A DNA stretch of 19,716 nucleotides from JACMQX01 sp044225675 (GTDB lineage Bacteria; Pseudomonadota; Gammaproteobacteria; Burkholderiales; Burkholderiaceae_C). The stretch lies in contig JBGAIH010000051.1 of the NCBI GenBank assembly GCA_044225675.1, positions 1 through 19,716 of the forward strand, given 5' to 3'. Made by a program: the position numbers and the translations under genes. Positions 1-11,086 of this stretch are shown here, one piece after another (positions within the stretch are counted from its first letter, which is position 1; each line of letters begins with the position of its first letter). Below the pieces are notes generated by a model. It ran no database searches and was not told where the DNA came from. It saw only the letters and a program-made list of their open reading frames with translations.

Positions 1-46
1 CAGCGCGCAGTGAGTTCTGCACCGGCCCGCAAGACCGAGTACCGCA

Positions 47-116
47 GGGCAGTCGGACACGCAGTGCCGACCGCCCCAGCCAAGCGCCCCGGCCCCAGGG
101 GCTGGCGGCTTGGCTG
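47..116. terminator. Two adjacent hairpins beyond the acyl-CoA synthetase gene
   Basis: Two inverted repeats lie back to back. Positions 47-76 pair GGGC-A-GTCGG with CCGAC-C-GCCC around a 10-nt loop, with one A/C mismatch. Positions 77-116 pair CAGCCAAGC with GCTTGGCTG, and an inner GCC/GGC pairs across a bulged G. They lie 31-100 nt past the stop of the minus-strand synthetase gene, so transcription termination is the likely role. Neither hairpin is followed by a T tract on either strand, so this would not be a textbook intrinsic terminator. No gene is visible in 1-146. Confidence 0.4.
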
Positions 117-146
117 CGCGAGGTCCAGGCACACGAAGACGCCACC

Positions 147-1880
147 TCACCCCCCCGCAAGCTCCATCTCCCGCAGCCGAAGCACACGCCGCTGCACCTT
201 GCCGGTTGTCGTCATCGGCAGCGCATCGATGAACTCGATCTCCTTCGGGTACTCGTAGGGCGCGAGCTTGCCCTTCACATGGGCCTGCAGATCGGCCACC
301 AGTCCTTGCTCGTAGGCCGCCGCATCGCCCGCGCGCGAACGCGCGGCCAGCGCGTCGGCCGACAGCACCACATAGGCCTTCACCACCGCGCCGCGCTCGC
401 GGTCGGGCTTGGGCACCACGGCCGCATTGGCCACGGCCGGATGCTTCACCAGGCAGTTCTCGATCTCACCCGGACCGATCCGGTAGCCAGCTGCCTTGAA
501 CACGTCGTCGGCGCGGCCCTGGTACCACAGGTAGCCGTCGGCGTCGCGCACGGCCAGGTCGCCGGTGCGGCACCAGTCACCGGTGTACTTGCCGCGCGTG
601 GCCTCCTCCTTCTTCCAGTAACCGAGGAAGAAGATCGGATCGGGCTCGCCGTGCACGTCGAAGCGGTTCACCGCCACGTCGCCGGGCACGCCCACCGGGC
701 ACTCCTTGCCGTCCTCGTCGATCACCGCCACGCGGTGGCCCGGATAGCCCTTGCCCATGCTGCCCGGCCGCGCGGGCCAGCCGGGCCAGCCCATCGCGCA
801 GTTGCCCACCACGTAGTTGATCTCGGTCTGGCCGAACATCTCGTTCACGGTCACGCCCAGCTGCTCGCGACAGTAGGCGAACACCGCATCGCCGACGGCC
901 TCGCCCGCGCTCATGATCGCCTGCAGCTTCAGGCGGAACAGCTTCTTCGGCCGGGGATAGGCCTTCATCATCGCCTTGAGCGCCGTCGGAAACAGGAAGG
1001 TGTGCGTCACCTTGTACTTCTGCATCAGCGCAAACGCCGCCTCGGGGCTGAAACGGCCGTTGAAGGCCACGATCTCGCGGCCGAAATACAGCGTCGGCAG
1101 CAGTGCGTCCATCAGGCCGCCGGTCCAGGCCCAGTCGGCCGGACTCCAGAACACCGCGCGGGACGGCTTGGTGGCATCCGCCGGGTCGAAACCGAACCAG
1201 TTCTGGCTGCACACGAAACCCGTCAGGTTGCCGATCATCGCGCGGTGCGGAATCAGCGCGCCCTTGGGCGGGCCCGTGGTGCCGCTGGTGTAGATCAGCA
1301 CGGCGCCTTCGTCGGCCCGCGTCTCCACCGGCGCAAAGCGCGGCGCGTGCCGGGCCAGTTCGGCTTCGTAGTCCAGGTCGGCCTGCGCGGCCGCGCCGGC
1401 GACGCCCAGGACGCAGCGCAGCGCCGGGCAGGCGGCGCGCACCTGCAGCACGCTCGCGATCGCGCTGTCGTCACAGATCGCGACGACCGCCTCGCTGTCC
1501 TGCAGGCGGTACTCCAGCGCCTCGGGGCCGAACAGCATCGACAGCGGCATCGCCACCGCGCCCATCTGCAGCACGGCCATGTAGGCCACGGCCGTCTCGA
1601 AGCGCTGCGGCATCACGATGGCCACGCGGTCGCCGCGCGCCACGCCCAGGCCGGCCAGCACGTTGCTGAGGCGATGGGCCTCGTCCTGCAGCTGCGCGTA
1701 GCTGTGCGAGGTCGGCTCGACGCCGGTGCCGTCCTCGTGAATGGCGATGCGGTCCGCCGCGTCAGGCAGCGCGGCCCAGCGCGCGCAGCAGACCTGGGCG
1801 ATGTTGAACCGCTCGGGCACCTGCCAGCGAAAGCCGGCATGCAGCGCCGCGTAGTTGTCGCTGCCTTGACTCGAATCCAT
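147..1880 (-). CDS. AMP-forming acyl-CoA synthetase (acetyl/medium-chain type)
   Basis: This 577-residue protein belongs to the ANL adenylate-forming superfamily, which activates a carboxylate with ATP to an acyl-adenylate and transfers it to CoA. Visible motifs are the phosphate-binding loop YTSGTTGPPKG (about 197-207), the adenine-binding segment NEMFGQTE (346-353), the hinge region TGDWCRTGDL (433-442) followed by YQGRADDVFKAAGYRI (453-468), and the C-terminal catalytic lysine in TTTGKVQRR (Lys561). Length and motif order suit an intact acetyl-CoA-synthetase-like or medium-chain (ACSM-like) enzyme. The exact acid substrate cannot be read from sequence. The ATG at 1880 has a strong ribosome site (GGAGGTG) just upstream. 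The gene is divergent from the hydrolase at 1906 with only about 25 bp between them. There is no N-terminal targeting signal, so it is cytoplasmic. Confidence 0.93.
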   Translation of the reverse strand: MDSSQGSDNYAALHAGFRWQVPERFNIAQVCCARWAALPDAADRIAIHEDGTGVEPTSHSYAQLQDEAHRLSNVLAGLGVARGDRVAIVMPQRFETAVAYMAVLQMGAVAMPLSMLFGPEALEYRLQDSEAVVAICDDSAIASVLQVRAACPALRCVLGVAGAAAQADLDYEAELARHAPRFAPVETRADEGAVLIYTSGTTGPPKGALIPHRAMIGNLTGFVCSQNWFGFDPADATKPSRAVFWSPADWAWTGGLMDALLPTLYFGREIVAFNGRFSPEAAFALMQKYKVTHTFLFPTALKAMMKAYPRPKKLFRLKLQAIMSAGEAVGDAVFAYCREQLGVTVNEMFGQTEINYVVGNCAMGWPGWPARPGSMGKGYPGHRVAVIDEDGKECPVGVPGDVAVNRFDVHGEPDPIFFLGYWKKEEATRGKYTGDWCRTGDLAVRDADGYLWYQGRADDVFKAAGYRIGPGEIENCLVKHPAVANAAVVPKPDRERGAVVKAYVVLSADALAARSRAGDAAAYEQGLVADLQAHVKGKLAPYEYPKEIEFIDALPMTTTGKVQRRVLRLREMELAGG

Positions 1881-1884
1881 CGCG

Positions 1885-1891
1885 CACCTCC
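1885..1891 (-). promoter_or_regulatory. Strong Shine-Dalgarno for the acyl-CoA synthetase
   Basis: The minus strand reads GGAGGTG, four bases before the ATG at 1880. It is nearly the full anti-Shine-Dalgarno complement and fixes the start of the synthetase. It also sits in the tiny divergent gap, so any promoter for either gene must overlap the other gene's 5' coding region. Confidence 0.65.
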
Positions 1892-1905
1892 GTATGATCG
1901 GCCGA

Positions 1906-2832
1906 ATGTACCAAGCCCAACGCGTCGCGCGCAGCGAGTTTGTCCCGATCCGCCATCTTGACTACCACGTCCGCCTCTGGGGCCAGCCCCGCGCCGGGCA
2001 GGCGCCGCTGGTGCTGGTGCATGGCTGGATGGACGTGTCCGCCTCCTGGCAGTTCATGGTCGACGCGCTGGCCGAGGAGCGCTGGGTGATCGCGCCCGAC
2101 TGGCGCGGCTACGGCCTCACGGGTCGCTCCGCCACGGCGACTTCGGGCTACGCGCCGGCGGTCGACAACTACTGGTTCCCCGACTACCTGGCCGACCTCG
2201 ACTTCCTGCTCGACCACTACGCGCCCGACACGCCGGCCGACCTGGTCGGCCACAGCATGGGTGGCAACATCGTCATGATGTACGCGGGCGCGCGGCCGCG
2301 GCGCATCCGCCGGCTGGTCAACCTCGAAGGCTTCGGCATGGCGCGCACCCGGCCGTCGCAGGCGCCCGGACGCTACGCGCAGTGGATGGACGAGCTCAAG
2401 GCCCTGCACCGCGGCGAGTCCGCGCTCAAGAGCTACGACAGCGCCGCCGGCGTGGCCGCGCGCCTGCGCAAGACCAACCCGCGCCTGACCGCCGACAAGG
2501 CCGACTGGCTGGCGCAGCACTGGGCCCAGCCCGACGCCGAAGGCCGCTGGCACATTCTGGGCGATCCGGCCCACAAGATCATCAACGCCAACCTCTACCA
2601 GGTCGACGAGGCGCTGGAGCTGTACCGGCGCATCGACCTGCCGGTGCTGGCCGTGATTGCGGGCGAGAACGAGCTCGACAAATGGTGGAAGGGCCAGTTC
2701 TCGCTCGCCGAGTTCCGCGAGCGGCTGACCCATCTGCCGGACGGTCGGGTGGAAACCATTGCCGACGCGGGACACATGCTGCACCACGACCAGCCGGCCG
2801 AACTCGCGCGCCGCATCGAAGCCTTCCTGTAG
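1906..2832 (+). CDS. Alpha/beta-fold hydrolase
   Basis: This 308-residue protein has a canonical alpha/beta-hydrolase core. It contains the oxyanion-hole motif HGW (39-41), the nucleophile elbow GHSMGG with Ser117, a candidate acid in the GENELD segment, and the catalytic histidine in DAGHMLHHDQP (about His290). A DWRGYGLTG stretch near 65-73 is typical of the epoxide hydrolase, haloalkane dehalogenase and esterase branch. The substrate cannot be assigned. No signal peptide is visible. I place the start at ATG 1906. ATG 1894 is also in frame and adds four residues, and neither has a good ribosome site. The neighbouring divergent acyl-CoA synthetase could point to a shared carboxylic acid or ester substrate, but that is weak inference. 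Confidence 0.88.
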   Translation: MYQAQRVARSEFVPIRHLDYHVRLWGQPRAGQAPLVLVHGWMDVSASWQFMVDALAEERWVIAPDWRGYGLTGRSATATSGYAPAVDNYWFPDYLADLDFLLDHYAPDTPADLVGHSMGGNIVMMYAGARPRRIRRLVNLEGFGMARTRPSQAPGRYAQWMDELKALHRGESALKSYDSAAGVAARLRKTNPRLTADKADWLAQHWAQPDAEGRWHILGDPAHKIINANLYQVDEALELYRRIDLPVLAVIAGENELDKWWKGQFSLAEFRERLTHLPDGRVETIADAGHMLHHDQPAELARRIEAFL

Positions 2833-3015
2833 GCGGCAGCCGCCGCTTCGCGTCGGACAAGTCCTACACCGACGCGGCCGAGGCAGGTTTTCCGAGGGAA
2901 AGCCGCTCTGCGGCCCTGCCGGGGGCGGTCGGCAAGGCACCGGCGCCCAGGGTGAATTCAGGCACACTCCCTGCTCGTTACAGCAGTACACAACCCCTTG
3001 CGCGCAGCGGACTCC
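2833..3015. other. Intergenic region with hairpin at 2849-2876
   Basis: This 183-bp gap separates the hydrolase from the signalling operon. An 8-bp perfect stem (CGCGTCGG at 2849-2856 with CCGACGCG at 2869-2876) encloses a 12-nt loop. Part of that stem and loop can instead form a competing GGAC-AA-GTCC hairpin (2855-2864). It may end the hydrolase transcript or be a dispersed intergenic repeat. The operon promoter should lie in the rest of the gap, but I see no convincing -35/-10 pair. Confidence 0.4.
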
Positions 3016-6600
<3,585 letters not shown>

Positions 6601-7431
6601 ATGAGCGCGCCAAGCCCCGTGGACATCGAACTGCGCCTGCTGGTCGAGGCGATCTACCTGCGCTACAGCCACGACTTCCGCGACTACGCCCAGGCCTCGC
6701 TCAAGCGCCGCGTTCTGCACGCGCTCACGCAGCTGGACCTGCCCAGCGTCTCGGCGCTGCAGGAGAAGATCCTGCGCGACCCGCAGGTGTTCGCGCGGCT
6801 TCTGCAGTACCTCACCGTGCCGGTCAGCGAGATGTTCCGCGACCCGGCCTATTTCATGGCGATCCGCCAGCATGTGGCCCCGGTGCTGCGCACCTACCCC
6901 TCGGTGAAGATCTGGGTCGCCGGCTGCAGCACCGGCGAGGAGGTGTATTCGCTGGCCATCCTGCTGCGCGAGGAAGACCTGCTTTCGCGCGCCATCATCT
7001 ACGCGACGGACATCAACCCGGTGTCGCTCGACAAGGCGCGTCAGGGCATTTTTCCGCTCGACGGCGTGCGCCAGTACACGGCCAACTACCAGCGCTCGGG
7101 CGGCATGAGCAGCTTCTCCGACTACTACACCGCGGCCTACGGGGGCGCCCTGTTCGACCGTTCGCTCTGCGAGAACGTGACCTTCGCCGACCACAGCCTG
7201 GCCACCGACAGCGTGTTCACCGAAACGCAGTTCATCTCGTGCCGCAACGTGATGATCTACTTCAACCGCACGCTGCAGGACCGCGCGCTCGGTCTGTTTG
7301 CCGACTCGCTGTCGCACCGTGGCTTCCTGGGCCTGGGCGCCAAGGAAAGCCTGGACTTCTCGGTCCACGCGCGGCGCTTCGAGCCGCTCGTCAAGAGCGA
7401 GCGGCTGTTCCGCAAGGCGAGCGGCGCATGA
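6601..7431 (+). CDS. CheR-type protein-glutamate O-methyltransferase
   Basis: This 276-residue protein has the CheR layout: an N-terminal helical domain, then a SAM-dependent methyltransferase fold. Motifs include SEMFRDP (76-82), the SAM-binding loop VAGCSTGEE (106-114), the acidic ATDINP (135-140) and CRNVMIYF (214-221). CheR enzymes methylate glutamate side chains of chemoreceptors with SAM. The protein lacks a TPR extension, and no receptor or receptor tail pentapeptide is encoded nearby, so its target is probably not a classical chemoreceptor. Its ATG immediately follows the TGA of the upstream kinase, with a GGAG ribosome site inside that gene. Its own stop overlaps the start of the CheB gene, which indicates translational coupling. 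Confidence 0.93.
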   Translation: MSAPSPVDIELRLLVEAIYLRYSHDFRDYAQASLKRRVLHALTQLDLPSVSALQEKILRDPQVFARLLQYLTVPVSEMFRDPAYFMAIRQHVAPVLRTYPSVKIWVAGCSTGEEVYSLAILLREEDLLSRAIIYATDINPVSLDKARQGIFPLDGVRQYTANYQRSGGMSSFSDYYTAAYGGALFDRSLCENVTFADHSLATDSVFTETQFISCRNVMIYFNRTLQDRALGLFADSLSHRGFLGLGAKESLDFSVHARRFEPLVKSERLFRKASGA

Positions 7432-8027
7432 AGACGCACGTGCCACCGGGTTTTCGCCACCCCTGCGATGCGGTGGTGATCGGCGCTTCGGCCGGCGGCG
7501 TGCAGGCGCTGCTGGAACTGCTGCCGGATCTGCCGCCCACCTGGCGCCCGCCGGTGCTGGTGCTCGTGCACATGGCCGACGACCGCGCCAGCCTGCTGGC
7601 CGAGGTGTTCTCCCACCGACTCGCGCTGCCCGTGCGCGAGGCCGGCGACAAGGACCCGATCGAGCCGGGCACCGTCTATTTCGCGCCGGCCGGCTACCAT
7701 CTGCTGGTCGAGGGCGACGGCACGTTCTCGCTGAGCCTGGACGAACGCGAGCATTTCTCGCGTCCGTCGATCGACGTGCTCATGGCATCGGCCGCCGATG
7801 CCTGGGGCCCGCGCCTGGTGGCCGTGCTGCTCACCGGCGCCAACGCCGACGGCGCGGCCGGCCTCGCCCAGGTGGGCCGCGCTGGCGGCCTCACGGTGGT
7901 GCAGGACCCTGCGCAGGCACAGTCCGCCCTCATGCCGCAGTCGGCCATCGACCTGGCGGCACCCGACTTCGTGCTGGCGCTGTCCGGCATCCGGCAACTG
8001 CTCCTTCAACTGGACTCCGAACCATGA
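7428..8027 (+). CDS. CheB-type protein-glutamate methylesterase, receiver-less
   Basis: This 199-residue protein is a CheB catalytic domain alone. The Ser-His-Asp triad maps to Ser21 (IGASAGG), His48 (LVHM) and Asp141 (LTGANADGA), and APAGYHL (86-92) is also typical. CheB hydrolyses glutamyl methyl esters and deamidates glutamine on receptors. The normal N-terminal receiver, which inhibits the enzyme until phosphorylated, is absent, so activity would have to be constitutive or controlled by a partner. The ATG overlaps the cheR-like stop (ATGA), and the stop overlaps the next kinase start the same way. Pairing with the adjacent CheR implies reversible methylation of a shared target. Confidence 0.93.
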   Translation: MKTHVPPGFRHPCDAVVIGASAGGVQALLELLPDLPPTWRPPVLVLVHMADDRASLLAEVFSHRLALPVREAGDKDPIEPGTVYFAPAGYHLLVEGDGTFSLSLDEREHFSRPSIDVLMASAADAWGPRLVAVLLTGANADGAAGLAQVGRAGGLTVVQDPAQAQSALMPQSAIDLAAPDFVLALSGIRQLLLQLDSEP

Positions 8028-9166
8028 ACACCCCCGCGCCCGCCCGCATCCTCATCGTCGACGACCTGGCCGAGAACCTGCTCGCGCTGGAGGCGCTCAT
8101 CCGCGGCGAAAACCGCATCATCGAGCAGGCCCGCAGCGGCGAGGAGGCGCTCGCCCTGCTGCTGGAGCACGACTTTGCCCTCGCGATCCTCGACGTGCAG
8201 ATGCCCGGCATGAACGGCTTCGAGCTGGCCGAACTGATGCGCGGCACCGACAAGACCCGCGGCATCCCGATCATCTTCGTGAGCGCGGCCGGCAACGACG
8301 TGAACTACACCTTCAAGGGCTATGAAACCGGCGCGGTGGACGTGCTGCACAAGCCACTGGATGCGCACGCCGTGCGCAGCAAGGTCAATGTGTTCGTCGA
8401 CCTGCACCTGCAGCGGGCCGCGCTGCTGGCCACCCGCGAGGAGCTGCAGCGCGCCGTCAAGATGCGCGACGACTTCATGTCGATGGTCTCGCACGAGCTG
8501 CGCACGCCGCTCAACACGCTGTTCCTGCAGACGCAGATCCGCAAGATGAACCTGGAAAAGGGCAACCCCGCGGCGATGTCGACCGAGCAGCTGCGCCAGG
8601 CGGTCGAGCGCGACCAGAGGCAGGTGCAGAGCATGGTCAAGCTGATCGACGACATGCTGGACGTGTCGCGGCTGCGCAAGGGTGCGCTGGCGATCTGGCC
8701 CAAGCCGGCCGATCTGGCGCTGCTGGTGCGCCGCGCGGTCGACAGCTTTGCCGACCAGGCGGCTGCCGCCGGCTGCGAGATCACCGTGCACGCGCCGGCC
8801 GCGCTCAGCGGCGTGTGGGACGAGTTCCGGATCGAGCAGGTGCTGGTCAACCTGCTGACCAACGCGGCCCGCTATGGCGCCGGCAAGCCAGTGGAGATCA
8901 CCGTCGAAGGCAACGGCAGCTCCGCGCGCATCGTCGTGCGCGACCAGGGCCGCGGCATCGCCCCGGCCGACCAGGAGCGCATCTTCGGCCAGTTCGAGCG
9001 CGCGGTGGAGAAGGAACAGATTCCCGGGCTCGGACTGGGTCTGTACATCACGCGCCAGATCCTGGCGGCCCATGGCGGCAGCATCGAGGTTCAGAGCGAG
9101 CCGGGCCAGGGCGCCACCTTCACGGTGCGCCTGCCGCTGGACGCCAGCGCGGCGCGGGCCGACTGA
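8024..9166 (+). CDS. Soluble REC-histidine kinase
   Basis: This 380-residue cytoplasmic protein has an N-terminal receiver (about 8-125; acidic pocket Asp13/Asp14, acceptor Asp57, Lys110). HisKA follows with His157 in SHELRTPLN, then a HATPase domain with Asn276/Asn280, DQGRGI (307-312) and GLGLGLYI (335-342). No transmembrane segment or sensory domain is present, so its input is probably phosphorylation of its own receiver, for example by the operon's membrane kinase. It is the last gene of the operon, and its start overlaps the CheB stop (ATGA). No DNA-binding or other output domain is encoded in the operon, so the final effector lies elsewhere. Confidence 0.93.
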   Translation: MNTPAPARILIVDDLAENLLALEALIRGENRIIEQARSGEEALALLLEHDFALAILDVQMPGMNGFELAELMRGTDKTRGIPIIFVSAAGNDVNYTFKGYETGAVDVLHKPLDAHAVRSKVNVFVDLHLQRAALLATREELQRAVKMRDDFMSMVSHELRTPLNTLFLQTQIRKMNLEKGNPAAMSTEQLRQAVERDQRQVQSMVKLIDDMLDVSRLRKGALAIWPKPADLALLVRRAVDSFADQAAAAGCEITVHAPAALSGVWDEFRIEQVLVNLLTNAARYGAGKPVEITVEGNGSSARIVVRDQGRGIAPADQERIFGQFERAVEKEQIPGLGLGLYITRQILAAHGGSIEVQSEPGQGATFTVRLPLDASAARAD

Positions 9167-9235
9167 GTCCAACGACGGAGCCCGCGGGCCCGGCCAAGGC
9201 CCTGCTGGACGTGCCGGCAAGCTCCGCCACGGATG

Positions 9236-9260
9236 ACGGCAGGCCCTGCCGTGCGAAAAT
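9236..9260 (+). promoter_or_regulatory. Hairpin and possible extended -10 before prfB
   Basis: ACGGCAG (9236-9242) pairs with CTGCCGT (9246-9252) across a 3-nt loop. It is followed directly by TGCGAAAAT, which resembles an extended -10 (TGn plus GAAAAT, four of six consensus bases). It could be the prfB promoter or a weak terminator for the upstream operon. There is no T tract and no clear -35. Both readings are tentative. Confidence 0.25.
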
Positions 9261-9295
9261 GCGCAGTTCACTCTCCAATGAACGGCACAACACCC

Positions 9296-10400
9296 ATGGA
9301 CGCAGAACACATCAACCAGATCGGCGCGCAACTCTCGGACCTGGCTGCCCGGACCGAAGATCTCCGGAGGTATCTTTGACTTCGATGCGAAGTCAGAGAG
9401 ACTGAGGACCGTCAACGCGTCGCTCGAAGACCCCACCGTCTGGAACGACCCCAAGCGCGCCCAGGAGCTGGGCAAGGAAAAGAAGTCGCTCGACGACGTC
9501 GTGCTGGTGATCGACCGGCTCACGCGCGAACTCGCCGACAACCTCGAGCTCTACGAGATGAGCAAGGACGAGGGTGACGAGACGGGCCTCGGCCACATCG
9601 AGGCCGAGAGCGACAAGCTCAAGGCCGAGGTCGAGAAGCTCGAATTCCGCCGGATGTTCAACAACCCGGCCGATCCGCTCAATGCCTTCGTCGACATCCA
9701 GGCCGGCGCCGGCGGCACCGAGGCCTGCGACTGGGCCAGCATGCTGCTGCGCCAGTACCTCAAGTACGCCGAGCGCAAGGGCTTCAAGGCCATCGTCGAG
9801 GACGAGACGGCCGGCGACACCGCCGGCATCAAGAGCGCGACCATCAAGGTCGAGGGCGACTACGCCTTCGGCCTGCTGCGCACCGAAACCGGCGTGCACC
9901 GCCTGGTGCGCAAGTCGCCCTTCGACTCCTCGGGCGGGCGCCACACCAGCTTCGCGAGCATCTTCGTCTACCCCGAGATCGACGACTCCATCGAGATCAA
10001 CATCAACCCCGCCGACGTGCGGGTGGACACCTTCCGCGCGTCGGGCGCAGGCGGCCAGCACATCAACAAGACCGACTCGGCGGTGCGGCTGACGCACATC
10101 CCGACCGGCATCGTGGTGCAGTGCCAGGACGGGCGCAGCCAGCACAGCAACCGCGACGTGGCCTGGCAGCGCCTGCGCTCGCGCCTGTACGACCATGAAA
10201 TGCGCAAGCGCATGGAAGAGCAGCAGAAGCTCGAGGACACCAAGACCGACGTGGGCTGGGGCCACCAGATCCGCTCCTACGTGCTGGACAACAGCCGCAT
10301 CAAGGACCTGCGCACCGGCGTGGAAATCTCGGCCACGCAGAAGGTGCTCGACGGCGACCTCGACGCCTTCATCGAAGCCTCGCTCAAGCAGGGCGTGTGA
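9296..10400 (+). CDS. prfB: Peptide chain release factor 2 with programmed +1 frameshift
   Basis: RF2 recognises UGA and UAA stop codons and triggers peptide release on the ribosome. The gene is read in two frames: 27 codons from ATG 9296 to CTT 9374-9376, an in-frame TGA at 9377-9379, then a +1 shift so that decoding resumes with GAC at 9378. The product is 367 residues (E. coli RF2 has 365). The stop-recognition motif SPF is at 207-209 and the catalytic GGQ at 252-254. The residue matching E. coli position 246 is Ala (Ala248), the efficient form rather than the K-12 Thr variant. The gene is not broken: the shift site matches the known autoregulatory arrangement, in which scarce RF2 allows more frameshifting. 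The HAD gene follows after two bases. Confidence 0.96.
9366..9380 (+). promoter_or_regulatory. prfB: prfB programmed frameshift signal
   Basis: An internal Shine-Dalgarno-like GGAGG (9366-9370) is followed by TAT, the slippery CTT and TGA, then C. This matches the classic RF2 site: 3-nt spacing from the Shine-Dalgarno to the CUU P-site codon, and a poor termination context (UGAC). The P-site tRNA slips from CUU to UUU when RF2 is limiting. Confidence 0.95.
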
Positions 10401-10402
10401 GC

Positions 10403-11086
10403 ATGGCGCCCACCCGCGTGCCCACCGCCGGCCTGATCTTCGACATGGACGGCACGATGATCGACTCCATGCCCTTCCATGCGAAGAGCTGGATCGAGTT
10501 CACCCGCCGCCACGGCATCGAGATCGACGTGGACGACCTGCTGCGCCGCACGACCGGACGCACCGGGGCCGAGTGCATGAACGAGCTGTTCGGCCGCGAG
10601 GTGCCGCATGACCAGGCCTGGAGCCTGATCGCCGAGAAGGAAGGCATCTACCGCGAGCTGTTCGGCCCGGTGTTTGCCGAGGTCGCCGGCTTTCGCCGCT
10701 TTGCCGGGCAGGCACGCGAGCGCGGCCTCAGGCTCGGCGTGGGCACGGCGGGCGACCGCCACAACATCGCGTTTGCGATGTCGCACCTGAAATGGGAGCC
10801 CGCACCGCACGCCATCGTCGGCGGCGACGAGGGCCTGGCCGGCAAGCCCGAGCCGGCCATCTTTCTGGAGGCGGCGCGTCGCATGGGCGTGGCCGCCGAA
10901 CGTTGCATCGTGTTCGAGGACGCGCCCTTCGGCATCGAGGCCGCGCGGCGCGCCGGCATGCGGGCCGTGGGCGTGTGCACCAGCCACCGCGCCGGCGAGC
11001 TGGCCGGCCCCCACGTGCTGGCCCACGTGCGCGACTACGACGAACTTCTGAATTCGAACTTCCTGGAGAGCCTGCATGCTGCGTGA
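10403..11086 (+). CDS. HAD-superfamily phosphatase/phosphomutase-like hydrolase
   Basis: This 227-residue protein carries all four HAD motifs. Motif I is FDMDGT (nucleophile Asp14, acid/base Asp16), motif II is GTAGD (Thr115), motif III is Lys148 in GKPEP, and motif IV is FEDAPFG (Glu172/Asp173). The alpha-helical cap after motif I places it in the beta-phosphoglucomutase/phosphoglycolate-phosphatase-like branch. The substrate is unknown, most likely a small phosphorylated metabolite. It starts two bases after the prfB stop (a GTG at 10397 overlapping that stop is also possible). Its end overlaps pepN by 11 bp, so it is probably co-transcribed with both. Confidence 0.88.
   Translation: MAPTRVPTAGLIFDMDGTMIDSMPFHAKSWIEFTRRHGIEIDVDDLLRRTTGRTGAECMNELFGREVPHDQAWSLIAEKEGIYRELFGPVFAEVAGFRRFAGQARERGLRLGVGTAGDRHNIAFAMSHLKWEPAPHAIVGGDEGLAGKPEPAIFLEAARRMGVAAERCIVFEDAPFGIEAARRAGMRAVGVCTSHRAGELAGPHVLAHVRDYDELLNSNFLESLHAA

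Noticed and set aside
279..1961. Plus-strand 560-codon open frame opposite the acyl-CoA synthetase
   Set aside because: Its composition is His/Arg/Ala-rich with no motifs, and the opposite strand encodes a full set of synthetase motifs with a strong ribosome site.
9296..9379. prfB as a pseudogene because of an in-frame TGA
   Set aside because: The TGA sits in a perfect programmed-frameshift context and the +1 frame continues as full RF2.
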